From Owenia fusiformis (lineage: Eukaryota; Annelida; Polychaeta; Sabellida; Oweniidae): a stretch of DNA of 64,000 nucleotides. The stretch is taken from positions 31,063,375 to 31,127,374 of the forward strand of contig CAIIXF020000005.1 of assembly GCA_903813345.2 (NCBI GenBank). The letters are read 5' to 3'. Both the position numbers and the translations under genes were made by a program. The notes under the pieces were generated by a model. It had not been told where the DNA came from, made no database searches, and saw only the letters and a program-made list of their open reading frames with translations. Below are positions 11,171 through 22,775 of this stretch, piece after piece; position 1 is the stretch's first letter; the number at the start of each line of letters is the position of its first letter.

Positions 11171-11999
11171 ATTGATGTTTCTTTTTGTTATGCACGTATC
11201 TTACTGTTGTATAGATCTACTTCTTTATCCCTGTTCAGAGACCCTGTGGCTTATTTCATATCCCTGTCTGCAATATAAAAGTAAAAAAAATTCTCCAATA
11301 TAAAGGTGTTTTTGTTAATGGGAATTTGTTTTATCTTATTATTCTGTTTGCATTTAATGTATTGAATGGAAAATAATACAATGAAAATTGTTCTTATCCC
11401 ATTATCCAATGAACGAGTACCTGTCCTTACATGACCCTGAAACTCAAAGGCTATACATGTAAAATATGATATTTAGTAGATTCAGTAAGAGTCCTATGAA
11501 AGCCGTAATGCTACAAAACCAAACTCTTTTACAGTGTAAAATTAAATGAAACGTTTTATCAACCTGCTTCACTGAAAGTCATGCACTACTTTGTAGATAT
11601 TCAGTTATTCTCATTCAGTTATTCTTCTCAAAAGAAGGTGTAATCCTAAACTTAACATTTGTCCATTGTAAACATAGACCAGCATCATGTAAATGATGGA
11701 AATGCATATACTCACATGATTTCTCTATTTTCCTGTAAACAAGCCAAATGTTTTTGTGACCTTTTACTTTGTATGAGCAATTTATGCCAGTCTCGTTATA
11801 TTATGAATCACAACACAGTTACAACATTTTACATTTAACCTTCATATTTCAACCCTTCTAAAATAAGAAATGTATTTCACACTTAGTTTTAGTATAACAT
11901 ATATATGAAGTTATTGTGTGTCCAATTTTCTCTTGCAATACTTACGTAGAATTTTATATCCAATATTTAGGGATACAATGATGCTCTGACATACATAGG

Positions 12000-14934
12000 A
12001 TATATATATATATATCTTTTATTGACTCTTTAGATGTCATGACCTGACATATTAGTCATTACAAAATGAAATTTCACAAAACTACACTACACTACACTAA
12101 TATATACAATTTATACAAAAAACTTGTTATTTACATATATGTTATAATATACTTTAGGTGTGATGCATCCAAAATGTTAATCTCCAGGCAAGTTTAAGTT
12201 TTTGAATGATTTTGTAATAAAACTTCCAACTTGCTTTTGCACATATTTATCTTTTGAAGATATTAACATAATGAATGTATTTTCAGGATCAAGTTGATCA
12301 ACATTAATTTTGCTAGTGATGTTGTCAAACAATATTTTTCTATTTTCTCTATGTAAATGGCATTTAATCATGAAATGAACCTCATTTTCTATTTCCCCAC
12401 AAAAGTTACATAATCTTTCATATTCAGGTTTTGGCCGTGGTTTTACATGTCTACCCAGTTCTATTTGTAATTTATGTGAACTTAATCTCAGTTGTGAAAT
12501 TGATTGCCTGTGATTTTTGTTTTGAAGGCTTAAATATTGTTCTCTTTCAAAAGTTGTTTTGAATTTAATGTATGTTCTTAAAACTGGGTATAATTGTAAA
12601 TCACACTTCCATTTCTCCTTATAATTTTGGTACAATATTTTAGTTAGGTTCTTTTTAAATACATAGTCATCCTCAACAACTTGTTCATTCCAAGTGCTTT
12701 GGAGATTACAATCTTTTAAAATATTATGAACCTTACTTGACCAAGTATTTTTAAATCCTAAACTGTACATTTCATAATCATATAGATATGCTTTATAAAG
12801 GAGGTTATCTGGACAAAGTTGTATAAGCCGTATCCAATATTTAATAAGATGAATATCAAAGCACAAACTAAGTGGAAAACGACCCAGCTCTCCATAGACT
12901 GCTAGGGTTGCAGTTGATGTTTTCACACCAAGGATGCTTTTTAAAAAGGACAGGTGAATAGTTTCAAGTGACTTGATATGTTTTTTACTTGACCATATTT
13001 CTGAACCATACATCAAAATTGGTTGGACAAGTGAATCAAATAAATGTAAGGCAACGGATATGGGAATGTCATTAAACTTGTGATATTGTTGCTTTATTTT
13101 GAATAAAGCTTTTCTAGATTGTTCTTTAAGATAGCATATTTGTTTATCAAAATTATTTTTACTGTTGAAGATACACCCTAGGTATTTGTAGTCTTCTACA
13201 CATGCAATCACTTCATCATTGAATTTAAAAGTTTCATCTGATTTAGAGTTAAAAATAATAGCCTTTGTTTTAACTGTGTTGACAACAAGATGATAGTTTC
13301 TGCAAAAATCAAAGAGAGAGTCTAGCATAGATTGCGCCCCAGATTTAGAGCTAGCCATTAATACTAAGTCATCAGCCCAAAGTAGATGGTTTAAAGAAAC
13401 ACCTTCAAACTCGATACCATGTTCTGAGGGAAGAAAATCTTTCAAGTCATCTAAAAAATGGTTGAAAAGATATGTACTGAGAACAGAGCCCTGCATAACT
13501 CCAATTCCAGTATTGTACATTGGAGTAATGCCATCTTTAAGTTTGAGACATGATTTCGATTTTTTATACATGTTATCAATAATTTTAAACATTTTTGAAC
13601 TTGGATGTATCCCTGATTTACATAATTTATAAAGAAGTGCTGTCCTGTTGACATAATCAAACGCTTTCCTAAAATCTACCATTATACAATATAGGGGCTT
13701 TTTCTGCCTCTTAAAATGTGAAATAATAGTATTTAAAATGAACAAATTATCTGTTGTACGGTGACCAGATTTGTAAGCACCTTGTAACGGGTCTTGAATA
13801 TTGAGCATTTCTGCGTTGAACACTAATCTTGTTTGAATGATTGTATCAAAAACATTTCCTAAACAAGCAAGTACATTAATTCCTCTGTAATTATCTGGAT
13901 TGAAACGTGATCCTTGTTTGTAAAGAGTGGAGAGCATACCGATACTCCATTCTTCAGGGTAATCTCCTTTATCAAAAATAAAATTAAAAAGTGCAGTAAA
14001 ATCCAATGATAGAGCTTTACAATTTTTGATAATATTAGATGGTAAACCATCAATACCTGGCGATTTATTAGCATTTATTCTATTTAAGGCATTTAGAACC
14101 TCTTTTTCATGTATGACATTGTTAAGTAAATGATCACTAATTTGTAATGAATCTGTATATGAATTATGCATGTTATATTCCAATATAAAGATTTGCATTT
14201 TCTCTAAAGCTTCATAATCAAAAAAGTCATATTTAGGTGCTTTACCAAGGTTTTTAAAAGTATCAAAAAGTACAGAGGTTGAAATTGGTATATCTCTGCT
14301 TTCATTTTTACCAGGGATAGAATGTACCATTTTCCAAAATTCTGTGGGATTATGAGATTTAAAGTTTAATAATGATTTCAATAAGTCAGTTTGATATGCT
14401 CGTTTTTCTCTTTGCTTTGTTTGATTATATTTTTTCTGAATAATTGAAATTTCTAAGTCTGAATAATTTTCCTTAATTGCATTCCGTAATTGTTGTTTTA
14501 ATCTTTTGCACTCATCATTGAACCAGGGATTAACTGGGAATTTCTTTTTAGACTTTTTAAGTTGCTTTAACTGCAGAGTGCTTTCAGACGCATGATAAAT
14601 AACACGTTTAAGAACATTCAACAAGCTATTTGAATCAATGTTTTGTCCCATTTTACAATAAAAATCATCTAAAATATCAGTGCTAATATTGTCATGAAGA
14701 ATTTCAATAAAATTATATTTTGCTTTAAAATCCCATTTAAAATATGAATATGGCAAAATGTTAGTTTTAACATTTTTATCTGATTGGGAAGTGCTTTTTG
14801 AATGCTTAATATTAAGACTAAAGTGAATTGGTGCATGGTCTGAGTCGGGATGCCTGTCATGAATCTTAAAATCGGAGAAAAAATTAAAGAGTTCAGGTTG
14901 TGAAAGTACATAATCTAATACTGATTTCCCAACT
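12000..14934 (-). mobile_element. 5'-truncated non-LTR retrotransposon (LINE B)
   Basis: The right P450 unit is interrupted here relative to the left unit near 2335-2345. The 3' end on the minus strand is an (AT)n tail at about 12000-12016 followed by CTTTTATTGAC. It belongs to the same family as LINE A, but the protein is clearly diverged. The left unit retains the empty site ATACATAGGATACTATTCTC, which indicates that a few target bases were lost at insertion. Confidence 0.85.
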
Positions 14935-14984
14935 TTCGTTTTTCTACACTCTGTCAGTAGATTGATTTCCAATTTAGTCACCAC
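12177..14984 (-). CDS. LINE B endonuclease tail plus reverse transcriptase
   Basis: An uninterrupted 935-codon frame. The first ~17 codons (14935-14984) are flanking P450-unit sequence that happens to be open, not retrotransposon. The LINE part starts with the end of an AP-endonuclease domain (SVLDYVLSQPELF, then the conserved SDHAPI motif). The complete RT follows, with FRKAFDYVNR and LLWADDLVL boxes, and a Cys/His C-terminus beginning C-N-F-C. It aligns throughout with LINE A, for example at NPWFNDECK versus NSWFNDECK. The missing N-terminal endonuclease half makes the copy non-autonomous. The lack of frameshifts argues for a young insertion. Confidence 0.85.
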   Translation of the reverse strand: MVTKLEINLLTECRKTKVGKSVLDYVLSQPELFNFFSDFKIHDRHPDSDHAPIHFSLNIKHSKSTSQSDKNVKTNILPYSYFKWDFKAKYNFIEILHDNISTDILDDFYCKMGQNIDSNSLLNVLKRVIYHASESTLQLKQLKKSKKKFPVNPWFNDECKRLKQQLRNAIKENYSDLEISIIQKKYNQTKQREKRAYQTDLLKSLLNFKSHNPTEFWKMVHSIPGKNESRDIPISTSVLFDTFKNLGKAPKYDFFDYEALEKMQIFILEYNMHNSYTDSLQISDHLLNNVIHEKEVLNALNRINANKSPGIDGLPSNIIKNCKALSLDFTALFNFIFDKGDYPEEWSIGMLSTLYKQGSRFNPDNYRGINVLACLGNVFDTIIQTRLVFNAEMLNIQDPLQGAYKSGHRTTDNLFILNTIISHFKRQKKPLYCIMVDFRKAFDYVNRTALLYKLCKSGIHPSSKMFKIIDNMYKKSKSCLKLKDGITPMYNTGIGVMQGSVLSTYLFNHFLDDLKDFLPSEHGIEFEGVSLNHLLWADDLVLMASSKSGAQSMLDSLFDFCRNYHLVVNTVKTKAIIFNSKSDETFKFNDEVIACVEDYKYLGCIFNSKNNFDKQICYLKEQSRKALFKIKQQYHKFNDIPISVALHLFDSLVQPILMYGSEIWSSKKHIKSLETIHLSFLKSILGVKTSTATLAVYGELGRFPLSLCFDIHLIKYWIRLIQLCPDNLLYKAYLYDYEMYSLGFKNTWSSKVHNILKDCNLQSTWNEQVVEDDYVFKKNLTKILYQNYKEKWKCDLQLYPVLRTYIKFKTTFEREQYLSLQNKNHRQSISQLRLSSHKLQIELGRHVKPRPKPEYERLCNFCGEIENEVHFMIKCHLHRENRKILFDNITSKINVDQLDPENTFIMLISSKDKYVQKQVGSFITKSFKNLNLPGD

Positions 14985-15972
14985 ACATTCACTAAGAGTA
15001 TCTCAATATAATATTTTAACGCCAGTGCCTATTTCCAATGTGCCATTGTATTATATTTACATCGTCATTCTATATGGAATCAATCAATGTGATTATTATT
15101 CAGCTTTCAGTGCAGGTGTACTCTCACAAATAGCAGTGACATCTATACAATCAATTTGAAGCTCATGGAACTGAATTAATTTCCTGGAAAAATTTCATTT
15201 CATAATTGAATCAAGGTTGTCAAGTTACTGTGATATCCTGGTAATTATGGATTAAGAGCATTAGGATCTCACTGGTATATTTCCATTTCCTTAAGTTCAT
15301 GCACATATGTATACAGATTTCCAATTGAAGTAACACTTGTATTTGTCAAAGATTGCAGTTTAGACATGGCCTTCAAATATGTCAAAGGGTTGTACTGTGT
15401 TTACCTTTCCTGGTGTTGCTAGTTGAGCTTTTTAGAAAAGTATACGCTCCTTGATAATTGTTAAAGAGGGGCTCTAAGTAACCAGAAAAAATCACAGTAA
15501 CAAGAAAAATCGCAGTAACAGGAAAAATCAAAGTAACAAGAAAAACCAAAGTACAAGAAAAATCCTGTCATGTACTGTTTGATTTCTCAAATACTAGGAG
15601 TTAAGGAACCTCCCCCAAGCATCTATTTAGGGTAATAACATCAGAATATGTAGTTCATCATCATGTTGTAAGTACTGAATGACCTTTGATGGTAAATAGC
15701 AAAAAAGTAAGATATTTGCATATGGGAAAAGGGAACAATAAAATAAAAGAATTGAATGGTTAATACAAATAAAAGAGAGCTCTAAACAAATAACATTTAT
15801 GGTTAAACCACTTTATTCACAGTATGTATTAAAAGTTTATTGTGATTATATGTGGTTACTATGGTCACTATGTGGTAGCACTCATACAGTGGTTAAGCAA
15901 TATTTTTAAGATCCCCTTGGAGATGTTGCTTATTTGTTATTAAATACAACTATGTAAGATCTCTTTTAAGTA

Positions 15973-16104
15973 CAGGGTGAGCCAAAAAAGGTAAACCATA
16001 CAACCGATGTTAATTAATTTAATTATATATAATTGGACTGTAAGTCCATGCTGAATGATTGAGTTATTAACATTTGTTTTGGTTGCCTTTTTTGGTTCAC
16101 CCTG
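15973..16104. mobile_element. Mariner-like MITE 1 (TIR CAGGGTG...)
   Basis: Terminal inverted repeats CAGGGTGAGCCAAAAAAGG and its inverted partner ending TTGGTTCACCCTG, flanked by TA on both sides. A TA target duplication is the Tc1/mariner signature. No transposase frame is present. Confidence 0.65.
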
Positions 16105-16117
16105 TATATACTCATAA

Positions 16118-16558
16118 ATTTATTCTGATACTCAGACCATATCTGTCCATTCTGCTGATACTCGGATCATCTCTGCCCATTCTGATATTCAGGCCATATC
16201 TGCCTATTATGATACTCAGACCACATCTGTCCATTCTACTGATACTTACACCACCTCTGTCTATTCTGATACTCAAACCATCGCTACCCATTCTGATACT
16301 CAGACCTTATCTGTCAATTCTGATACTTAGACCACCTCTGTCTATTCTGATACTCAAACCATCTCTACCCATTCTGATACTCAGACCTTATCTGTCAATT
16401 CTGATACTCAGACCATATCTGCCTATTCTGATACTCAAACCATCTCCACCCATTCTGATATTCAGACCTTATCTTTCAATTCTGATACTTAGACCATACC
16501 TGCCCATTCTGATACTCAGACCATATCTGCCTATTCTGATACTCGAACCATCTCTGCC
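16118..16558. repeat. 27-bp minisatellite
   Basis: About 16 copies of a 27-base unit containing TCTGATACTCAGACCATATC. Because 27 is divisible by 3, an open frame persists on the plus strand and would encode 9-residue repeats (L-R-P-Y-L-S-I-L-I). It lies downstream of the aminopeptidase gene. It has no codon-like variation, so it is treated as non-coding. Confidence 0.8.
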
Positions 16559-16778
16559 TTCCTAGAAAGTAACTGATAAATGGTTTTAATCTCTCATGTT
16601 ATTCTAACCCAGTGATCTCAGATATTTTTTCTGATACAAAGTTAAGAATTATGTTTGCCTTAGTTTTTACCATTTTCTCTTAAAAACCTCAGTTGTCTAT
16701 CTATCACCATTTGTATATTTGAATCTTAATACATGTACATTGCATATAAGTAATGTGACTGTGCTATACAATTGATTA

Positions 16779-19661
16779 TCAACATGCATAGGCAGCCAAC
16801 CAGTCTATTATTGCCTTCTCATTCTTATCCATCCATCCAATATTTCTCTGAATATCTTGGATCACTGCCCTTTGCTCGGCTTTACTAGCTGCCTCAGGAA
16901 ACTGTTTTAGAAAGGCCTTCACTTCTCTCAATTTCACAACAGTGTTAAAATCCCTTGTTATAATCAGTACAAGCCATCTCATTCGTAAATTAATGATGCC
17001 AAATTTTTTCACAAGTTTGTTCCAGTTGTTTCGGTACCAATCCCATAATATTAGTTTCCCAATTGGATTCCTAGCTATCATGGAGAATACATTGAAGGTA
17101 AGTGTTGAAGATATTTTTGTCTCATCCATTGCGTAGTATATTAGCTGATTAAGAAGCCAAGGTTTTCGTGTTTCAGATAGAATTCCCAATGTTTTAAAAT
17201 CTGTAATATTGATTCTGTCTAATAAGAAGTTCCATTCCATTTTCCCGTCATTTTGTTGAAAACCATATTTCCAGATAAATCTCTCCAGGTTAAAGGGAAG
17301 TTTGAGGGTTCCATTACTTTTAATCCAGTCCAGGAAATATCTAGTCGCACCATCGAGACATCGCTGTTCACCAAATTCACATGCAATTGCAACTATATCT
17401 TGACGGTTCAGCCTTTCAATATGGGTCCCAACATCTTCAAAGGATAGTTGTCTCATTGAGGGCTCAGTAATTTTTTGAATGTGTTTACGCAAACAGAAAT
17501 ACATTGGATGATTCTGGAACATTGAATTTAAAAATATCACATTGTTTCTGAGAGCCTTCCATGGAGCAGGGGAGCGTTCTTGCGCCATATATCTAGTCAC
17601 ATTTAGAGCAGTATCATATCCAATTCTCAATGACATAGCAATTTCAAATGCATCATCAATAAGATTGGCTCTATCGCCTGCTCCAAACGTGTCATGTTTC
17701 TGCATTAATTTATCGACAAGCTTAATCCACATATCTCTACTGTAGTTTACTCTATAGAAGCCACGATTTCCTTTATTCAGCTTAATCACATCATTCACAG
17801 GGTCAAAAGAATTAATCACAAATTCTGACTCTCCTTCTGCGTTCCATTTTAACCATGGGTTTCCATTTTGATTATTTGAAGTCACCCACATTAGTGGGAC
17901 AGACCACTTGTATCCCCATTGAGAATCATTTTTATTGTATGTAGCATTAATATCCTTCAGAAAACGACTCTGGGAAACTTTTATGGTGTCGTTCATTTGA
18001 TGAACCTCTAGAACCGGATAACCAGTCTGGCGAACCCAAGGATCAAATGACTCTTTGAAATCGAAACCAGGGGGCATAACTGTCTCCAATTCTGCCCATA
18101 GCTGATCTGTTGTAATAGATTTGTATTCATATTTCTTTAGAAGCTTCTGAATTCCCTCTTGAAATTTATCATCTCCCATCACAGCGTTTATCATATTGAC
18201 AATAGCTTGTCCTTTGCTGTAAGTGACTCTATTGAATGTCCCTCGTATTTCATCAAGTGTCTCAGCCTGCATGATGACAGGATTAGAGGGCAGTAAAGAA
18301 TCAGAGAAAAGCATGTTTTGTGTACTGGGTACAATTTGTTCCATCATATCCCAGTCTTTATATAGCTCCATGTCACCCATTGCTTTGTGTTCGAAATAAG
18401 AAGCAAACCCTTCATTGAGCCATGTATCATCCCACCAGTAGCATGTATAAGTGTTACCAAAGTAATTATGAGCAACCTCATGGACGATTACACTAGCGAG
18501 GCTTTGTTGACGATTTGTTAATTCTGTAGTTGGATCATAAAACAACCTCCCCCGGCCATACGTTATTACCCCCCAATGCTCTGTAGCTCCAGTAGGATAA
18601 TCAGGAATGTTCACATGGTCCAATTTCGGAAGCTGATACGTCATGTTAGTCCATTCATTGAACCACTCTGTTGTTTTGATAGCAGCCTCTAGTGCGAATC
18701 CAGTTTGATTGATCATATCTGGACGTCCATATATCCTCACTGGAAGTTTATCCTTGGTGTAACCTTCCACATATTCGAAATCACACACAATAAAGGCAAG
18801 AAGGTATGTTGGCATTGGGGGAGACTTCTGGAAGGTTGTTTCAATGAAGCCATCCAATCTTGTGATATTCTTCTCAGGAGGCATGTTTGACAAGGGAACA
18901 AACCCCTTTTTATGAATAAGTGTCATGGTAAATGTTGCTTTTAGAGCTGGTTCATCCAAGCATGGGAAAGCTTTTCTTGCATCAGTTGGTTGAAACTTTG
19001 TTGTAGCCAGTGATCTCTTTTCTCCAGTCCTTGCATCTTCATAATTACTTCGGTAATATCCTACAAGGCCATTGTTGAGTGAGCCATGAAATTCAATTTG
19101 GAGAAAGACAATACTCCCAAGTTTAATTTCTTTATCCATTTCGACCACCCAGAATAAATTTGGCTCATATGCAAATGTTCTGTTTATGAGTAAATCATCT
19201 CCATTGGCAGCTTTAACATTCGTCTGCCGTATTTCGAGGTAGTTGATGTGGATCAGTAAAATCTTAGTGTCCTGTTTCACCTGGATCGAAACAGAAACAT
19301 TCCCATCAAATGAACTCTCGTTATGTTCAAAATGAGGAAATTGCGTGAGGTTGTAATGTATTGGTACTAAGTAGTCTGGGAGTCTCATGTTGCACCAGAC
19401 TTCATGGCACGGGGGTGTTGTCGGGGGAGGTACAGGCAAAGTAGTTGTCGTCGACATGTTCTTCGGGGTAGCACCAGTGGACAAAGGCTCTGATGTAACA
19501 ATGACATCACTGGGGCATCCCTGCTTGATAAGTCCTGCCATTAGTCCAATTGTTATACAGATAAACACCAATAAGATCAGTATGATAATTGATGTGCGTT
19601 TAGAAATAAAAATCCCTGGTGTCTTTTTATAAGACATTGCACGATCCTCTTGTAATTGCAT
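16779..19661 (-). CDS. Membrane aminopeptidase N-like (M1 zinc metallopeptidase), intronless
   Basis: 960 codons from ATG 19661; the frame is open a further 16 codons upstream without another ATG. Seen: a short cytoplasmic tail, a signal anchor at about residues 24-44 (IIILILLVFICITIGLMAGL), a Thr/Pro-rich stalk, then the M1 catalytic domain with HEVAH at about 393 and the distal ligand in NEGFASYFE, i.e. HExxH-x18-E. The exopeptidase motif reads GATEHWG at about 355 instead of the usual G-A-M-E-N; the substrate-binding Glu is kept. The C-terminal ERAP1-C-like helical domain continues to the stop. Family members trim N-terminal residues from peptides outside the cell as type II membrane proteins. 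Vertebrate homologues have many introns, so the single exon is unusual; it may be a retrogene. Confidence 0.88.
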   Translation of the reverse strand: MQLQEDRAMSYKKTPGIFISKRTSIIILILLVFICITIGLMAGLIKQGCPSDVIVTSEPLSTGATPKNMSTTTTLPVPPPTTPPCHEVWCNMRLPDYLVPIHYNLTQFPHFEHNESSFDGNVSVSIQVKQDTKILLIHINYLEIRQTNVKAANGDDLLINRTFAYEPNLFWVVEMDKEIKLGSIVFLQIEFHGSLNNGLVGYYRSNYEDARTGEKRSLATTKFQPTDARKAFPCLDEPALKATFTMTLIHKKGFVPLSNMPPEKNITRLDGFIETTFQKSPPMPTYLLAFIVCDFEYVEGYTKDKLPVRIYGRPDMINQTGFALEAAIKTTEWFNEWTNMTYQLPKLDHVNIPDYPTGATEHWGVITYGRGRLFYDPTTELTNRQQSLASVIVHEVAHNYFGNTYTCYWWDDTWLNEGFASYFEHKAMGDMELYKDWDMMEQIVPSTQNMLFSDSLLPSNPVIMQAETLDEIRGTFNRVTYSKGQAIVNMINAVMGDDKFQEGIQKLLKKYEYKSITTDQLWAELETVMPPGFDFKESFDPWVRQTGYPVLEVHQMNDTIKVSQSRFLKDINATYNKNDSQWGYKWSVPLMWVTSNNQNGNPWLKWNAEGESEFVINSFDPVNDVIKLNKGNRGFYRVNYSRDMWIKLVDKLMQKHDTFGAGDRANLIDDAFEIAMSLRIGYDTALNVTRYMAQERSPAPWKALRNNVIFLNSMFQNHPMYFCLRKHIQKITEPSMRQLSFEDVGTHIERLNRQDIVAIACEFGEQRCLDGATRYFLDWIKSNGTLKLPFNLERFIWKYGFQQNDGKMEWNFLLDRINITDFKTLGILSETRKPWLLNQLIYYAMDETKISSTLTFNVFSMIARNPIGKLILWDWYRNNWNKLVKKFGIINLRMRWLVLIITRDFNTVVKLREVKAFLKQFPEAASKAEQRAVIQDIQRNIGWMDKNEKAIIDWLAAYAC

Positions 19662-22379
19662 AACTTTTAATGATGCTCTTGCTTCTGGAAAGCTAGACAG
19701 ATCCTCCAAGTCCTTGGTTTGTTTTATTTATTTTTATTAATTTTTTTGGATGTATATTGTTTCTCTGGCCCTGGCTGTGGTTTTTGGCTCTGGCCACTAT
19801 TCACACTGATACTTCTGAAACCAGATCAAGTAACCAAAACTAAATTCATCCAGATGTGATGTCAATGGTTTACCCTTTGAAAGAGCTATTGACTTGTCTC
19901 ATACTCTTAAAAATGTTGATAAACTTTTGAACTTCCCCAACCAATCAGTGCCTTCTCCTGTTCAGCAACATCAAATTCCATATATGGTTTAACAAGCGAA
20001 CATGTTAGGTTCTCTCTGATTGGTTGAATGACAAACTGTTCAATGATTCATTTTAGTTAGAGGAAAGAATACATGACAATGGCTCTGGGTAGCTTTGTTA
20101 CAATGTCTAAAAGAGTGCTGGTGTCACTCTTATCTTGGAGTTGATTTAAGATAAACAGGTTGCAGTAAATTATGGCTACCTCCCTCAATGGTTTACAAAT
20201 CATAACACAAATTCATTCATTTCAGTTTTCAACTATGGAGAACCATTAATCATTTTGCGTGTGTGATATATTTAGATTTTGGGACATTTTACCATCAACT
20301 TTTGCTTGTATCAAAATTTGGACAAGTGTTTTATATGTTTTCTCTGTTAATACTCTATTATGATTGATATATCAGAGGCATATAATTTACCAAGTCTACC
20401 GGTATCAATATCAAGAGTAACAAAACAATTTGAGGGTTCTGTAAACTGTTATTAACACTCCTCAGTCAACATTGGAATTAGCTTATCAGGTAATGGTATA
20501 CAATTTGGTCACTGGTGATATATCATCATGCCCTTGTATTGTGAATTTGCCAAATGATTTGCCAACTGGAACATGATTCAGTCATTTAAATTTATTTGCC
20601 AGATGCTTTTTTTTTCGACATACTTTTTGAGGATTTTAGTATAATTTTGTGTACTCGGTTGATTTTATTATGTCACTTTCACAAGTGGTATCATATAACA
20701 TTCTCCAATATTTGTGGAGGTTGGTCAACTGTTGGTGTTCAGTGGTTGATGTTGATGTCATTTGGTAGTTGGTGGTTGGTGTTTGGCATCTTTAACAAAT
20801 GGCTTATAGCCAGAGGGGGAGCTGGGGGAGCGGAAACTCCCCCCAGCCAGAAATTCTTTCAAAATCATGAAGTTTTTCACCATTCTGAGAATTTTTTGCA
20901 TGATTTTTAGCCAAAATTGTTAAAAAGCTCCCCCCTGGAAAAAAGCTCCCCCTCCTGGTAAAAGCTGGCTATGGGCAAGTTAATGCCTTGTATTGATGTT
21001 ACTGTAATCTTTGAAAGGGATTTACTTTGACTTCTTTGAAGAGCTGATTTAAACCATTTTCTATTGGTCAAGCGTGATCATGTGATCATTAATTTTAAGA
21101 CAAGATTTTTCAGAGCCATCCAAGTCAATAGCAAATATTAGTTATTTCTTACAAGGGATAGGTATCTGTATCATCCAATGACCTACTAGACGTGTGTAGA
21201 ACACTGATTTAGGCTGATTAATAACAAAAATGATACAAAGTTATCAACTTTATTTCATCCAGTGTAAAAATGTGACTTTGAATTCCCAAGAACCTTTTTT
21301 CACGCGACACACCATTTTGAGGGGGACACCATTCTGATACTCATAGCATCTTTCTGTTTCACCCTTCTCAGGGTTGAGAAGAAATGAGATGTCATGGTTA
21401 ATCATGATGGGGGAACACAGTTTTGTAAAATCAATAAGTCCCAGGGACACTCTCTTGGACAAACCTACTGAAAATACTGTATATCTCATACATATTCTCA
21501 TGTCTGTAGCCAGCTTTTGCCAAGGGGGTAGGGAGTTCACATTTGACAACTTTGGCCCGTAATAAAATCACTTCAAAAGTGCTCAGAATGGTGATAAACT
21601 GCATGAATTTGAAAGAATTTTGGGCTGAGGGGGGCTCAAACCTTCCAAACCCCCTGGCTATGGGCCTGTATTCTTGATGCTCATTGGCTTATTTTTATTT
21701 TTACCCGAAAGATTCTAAATATTGAAGATGGAAAGTAAAAATGCCCAGTTATACATGTGACCAGTCAATACTGGTCTATTTTGATAATATTTTTTAACTG
21801 TGCACTAGTCTATCTTGTTCAAATACTTTTTGTTGCATTCCCTGTATAATATATGAGTGAAAGGGGTATTGTTTATAGAAATAACTAAAAATCAACACTT
21901 CCTGTAAATATTAGCATTCTCAGTTTTTGTAAGTGAGCCAAATACAAATATTATTTTTGTCAGATGTTTAGTTTAAGCAGATACAGTTGTAAGTTATAAG
22001 TGTGAAGAATTCTCTCTACTAAACAGTTTATTATAATAGATGATAGGCACCTGCTTTTAAAGCTCATACTCCAGCTTAGTTGACTGTTAAGCAAAAAACG
22101 CTAATTCTTGAATGTGATGTCTTGAGTAACTTTTCACCTGTTAGACTTGAGATTGTCAATTTGAATATGATTCTTATAAAAATAGCTCTAAAATGTTTAT
22201 AAAATCTTACTGACATTAAGGTTCAGTTGAAAATTACAGATTGAGGAATCATTCATAACCACCTCTTTTGCATTCTCATGTTCTAGCATTTGCATTTGGT
22301 CACTACTTTGCTTCTTACCAGAGACATGAGAGAGCTTCTATTTGTCTTCACTCTCAGATTACAATAAATCTCTGAACTC

Positions 22380-22480
22380 ATCGAGCCAATCAGAGGTCAC
22401 TGTCGAAATATGAACGACTCTCCATATGATCCTGACTGTCACGTGCATCGGTCGTAGGGGTGGGGCTGCTAAACTGTAAA
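22380..22480. promoter_or_regulatory. Weak promoter-like cluster
   Basis: AGCCAATCAGA, GTCACGTGC and GGGGTGGGGC lie within about 90 bases and have more CpG than the surroundings. These resemble CCAAT, E-box and GC-box sites. No transcription start or downstream exon was recognised, so this is only a suggestion. Confidence 0.15.
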
Positions 22481-22557
22481 ACAGTTAATACGAGACAGAG
22501 GGTAACTAGACTGATTGTAGGGTATTGTATTTCCAGATCCTTTCCAGAAGTTATGTA

Positions 22558-22775
22558 TAGGGTGTTCCAAAAATTATACCCAAATTAATAAGTCTTTTTC
22601 ATCTAAAAAGTTGATTATTTTACATGATAAAGAAATTCATTTTTATTTGGTGAAAATTTCAGATTTTTATGAGAATTGAATTGTCTGTTAGATGACTAAA
22701 TTTCAAGAATATTCCTTCATCCCTCAAAGAGTCATTGCATGTTTTCTTGGTAAAAATGTTTTGGAACACCCTGTA
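22558..22775. mobile_element. Mariner-like MITE 2
   Basis: Begins TAGGGTGTTCCAAAA and ends TTTTGGAACACCCTGTA, with TA at both edges; about 215 bases with no coding frame. Confidence 0.65.

Larger units (their letters stand above)
6015..15764. repeat. Tandem segmental duplication, right unit
   Basis: Second copy of the unit, carrying the right P450 gene. Its left boundary falls inside P450 exon 6 and its right boundary is at 15764, where homology with 6014 stops. Without the LINE (about 2.9 kb) it is about 6.8 kb long. Confidence 0.8.
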
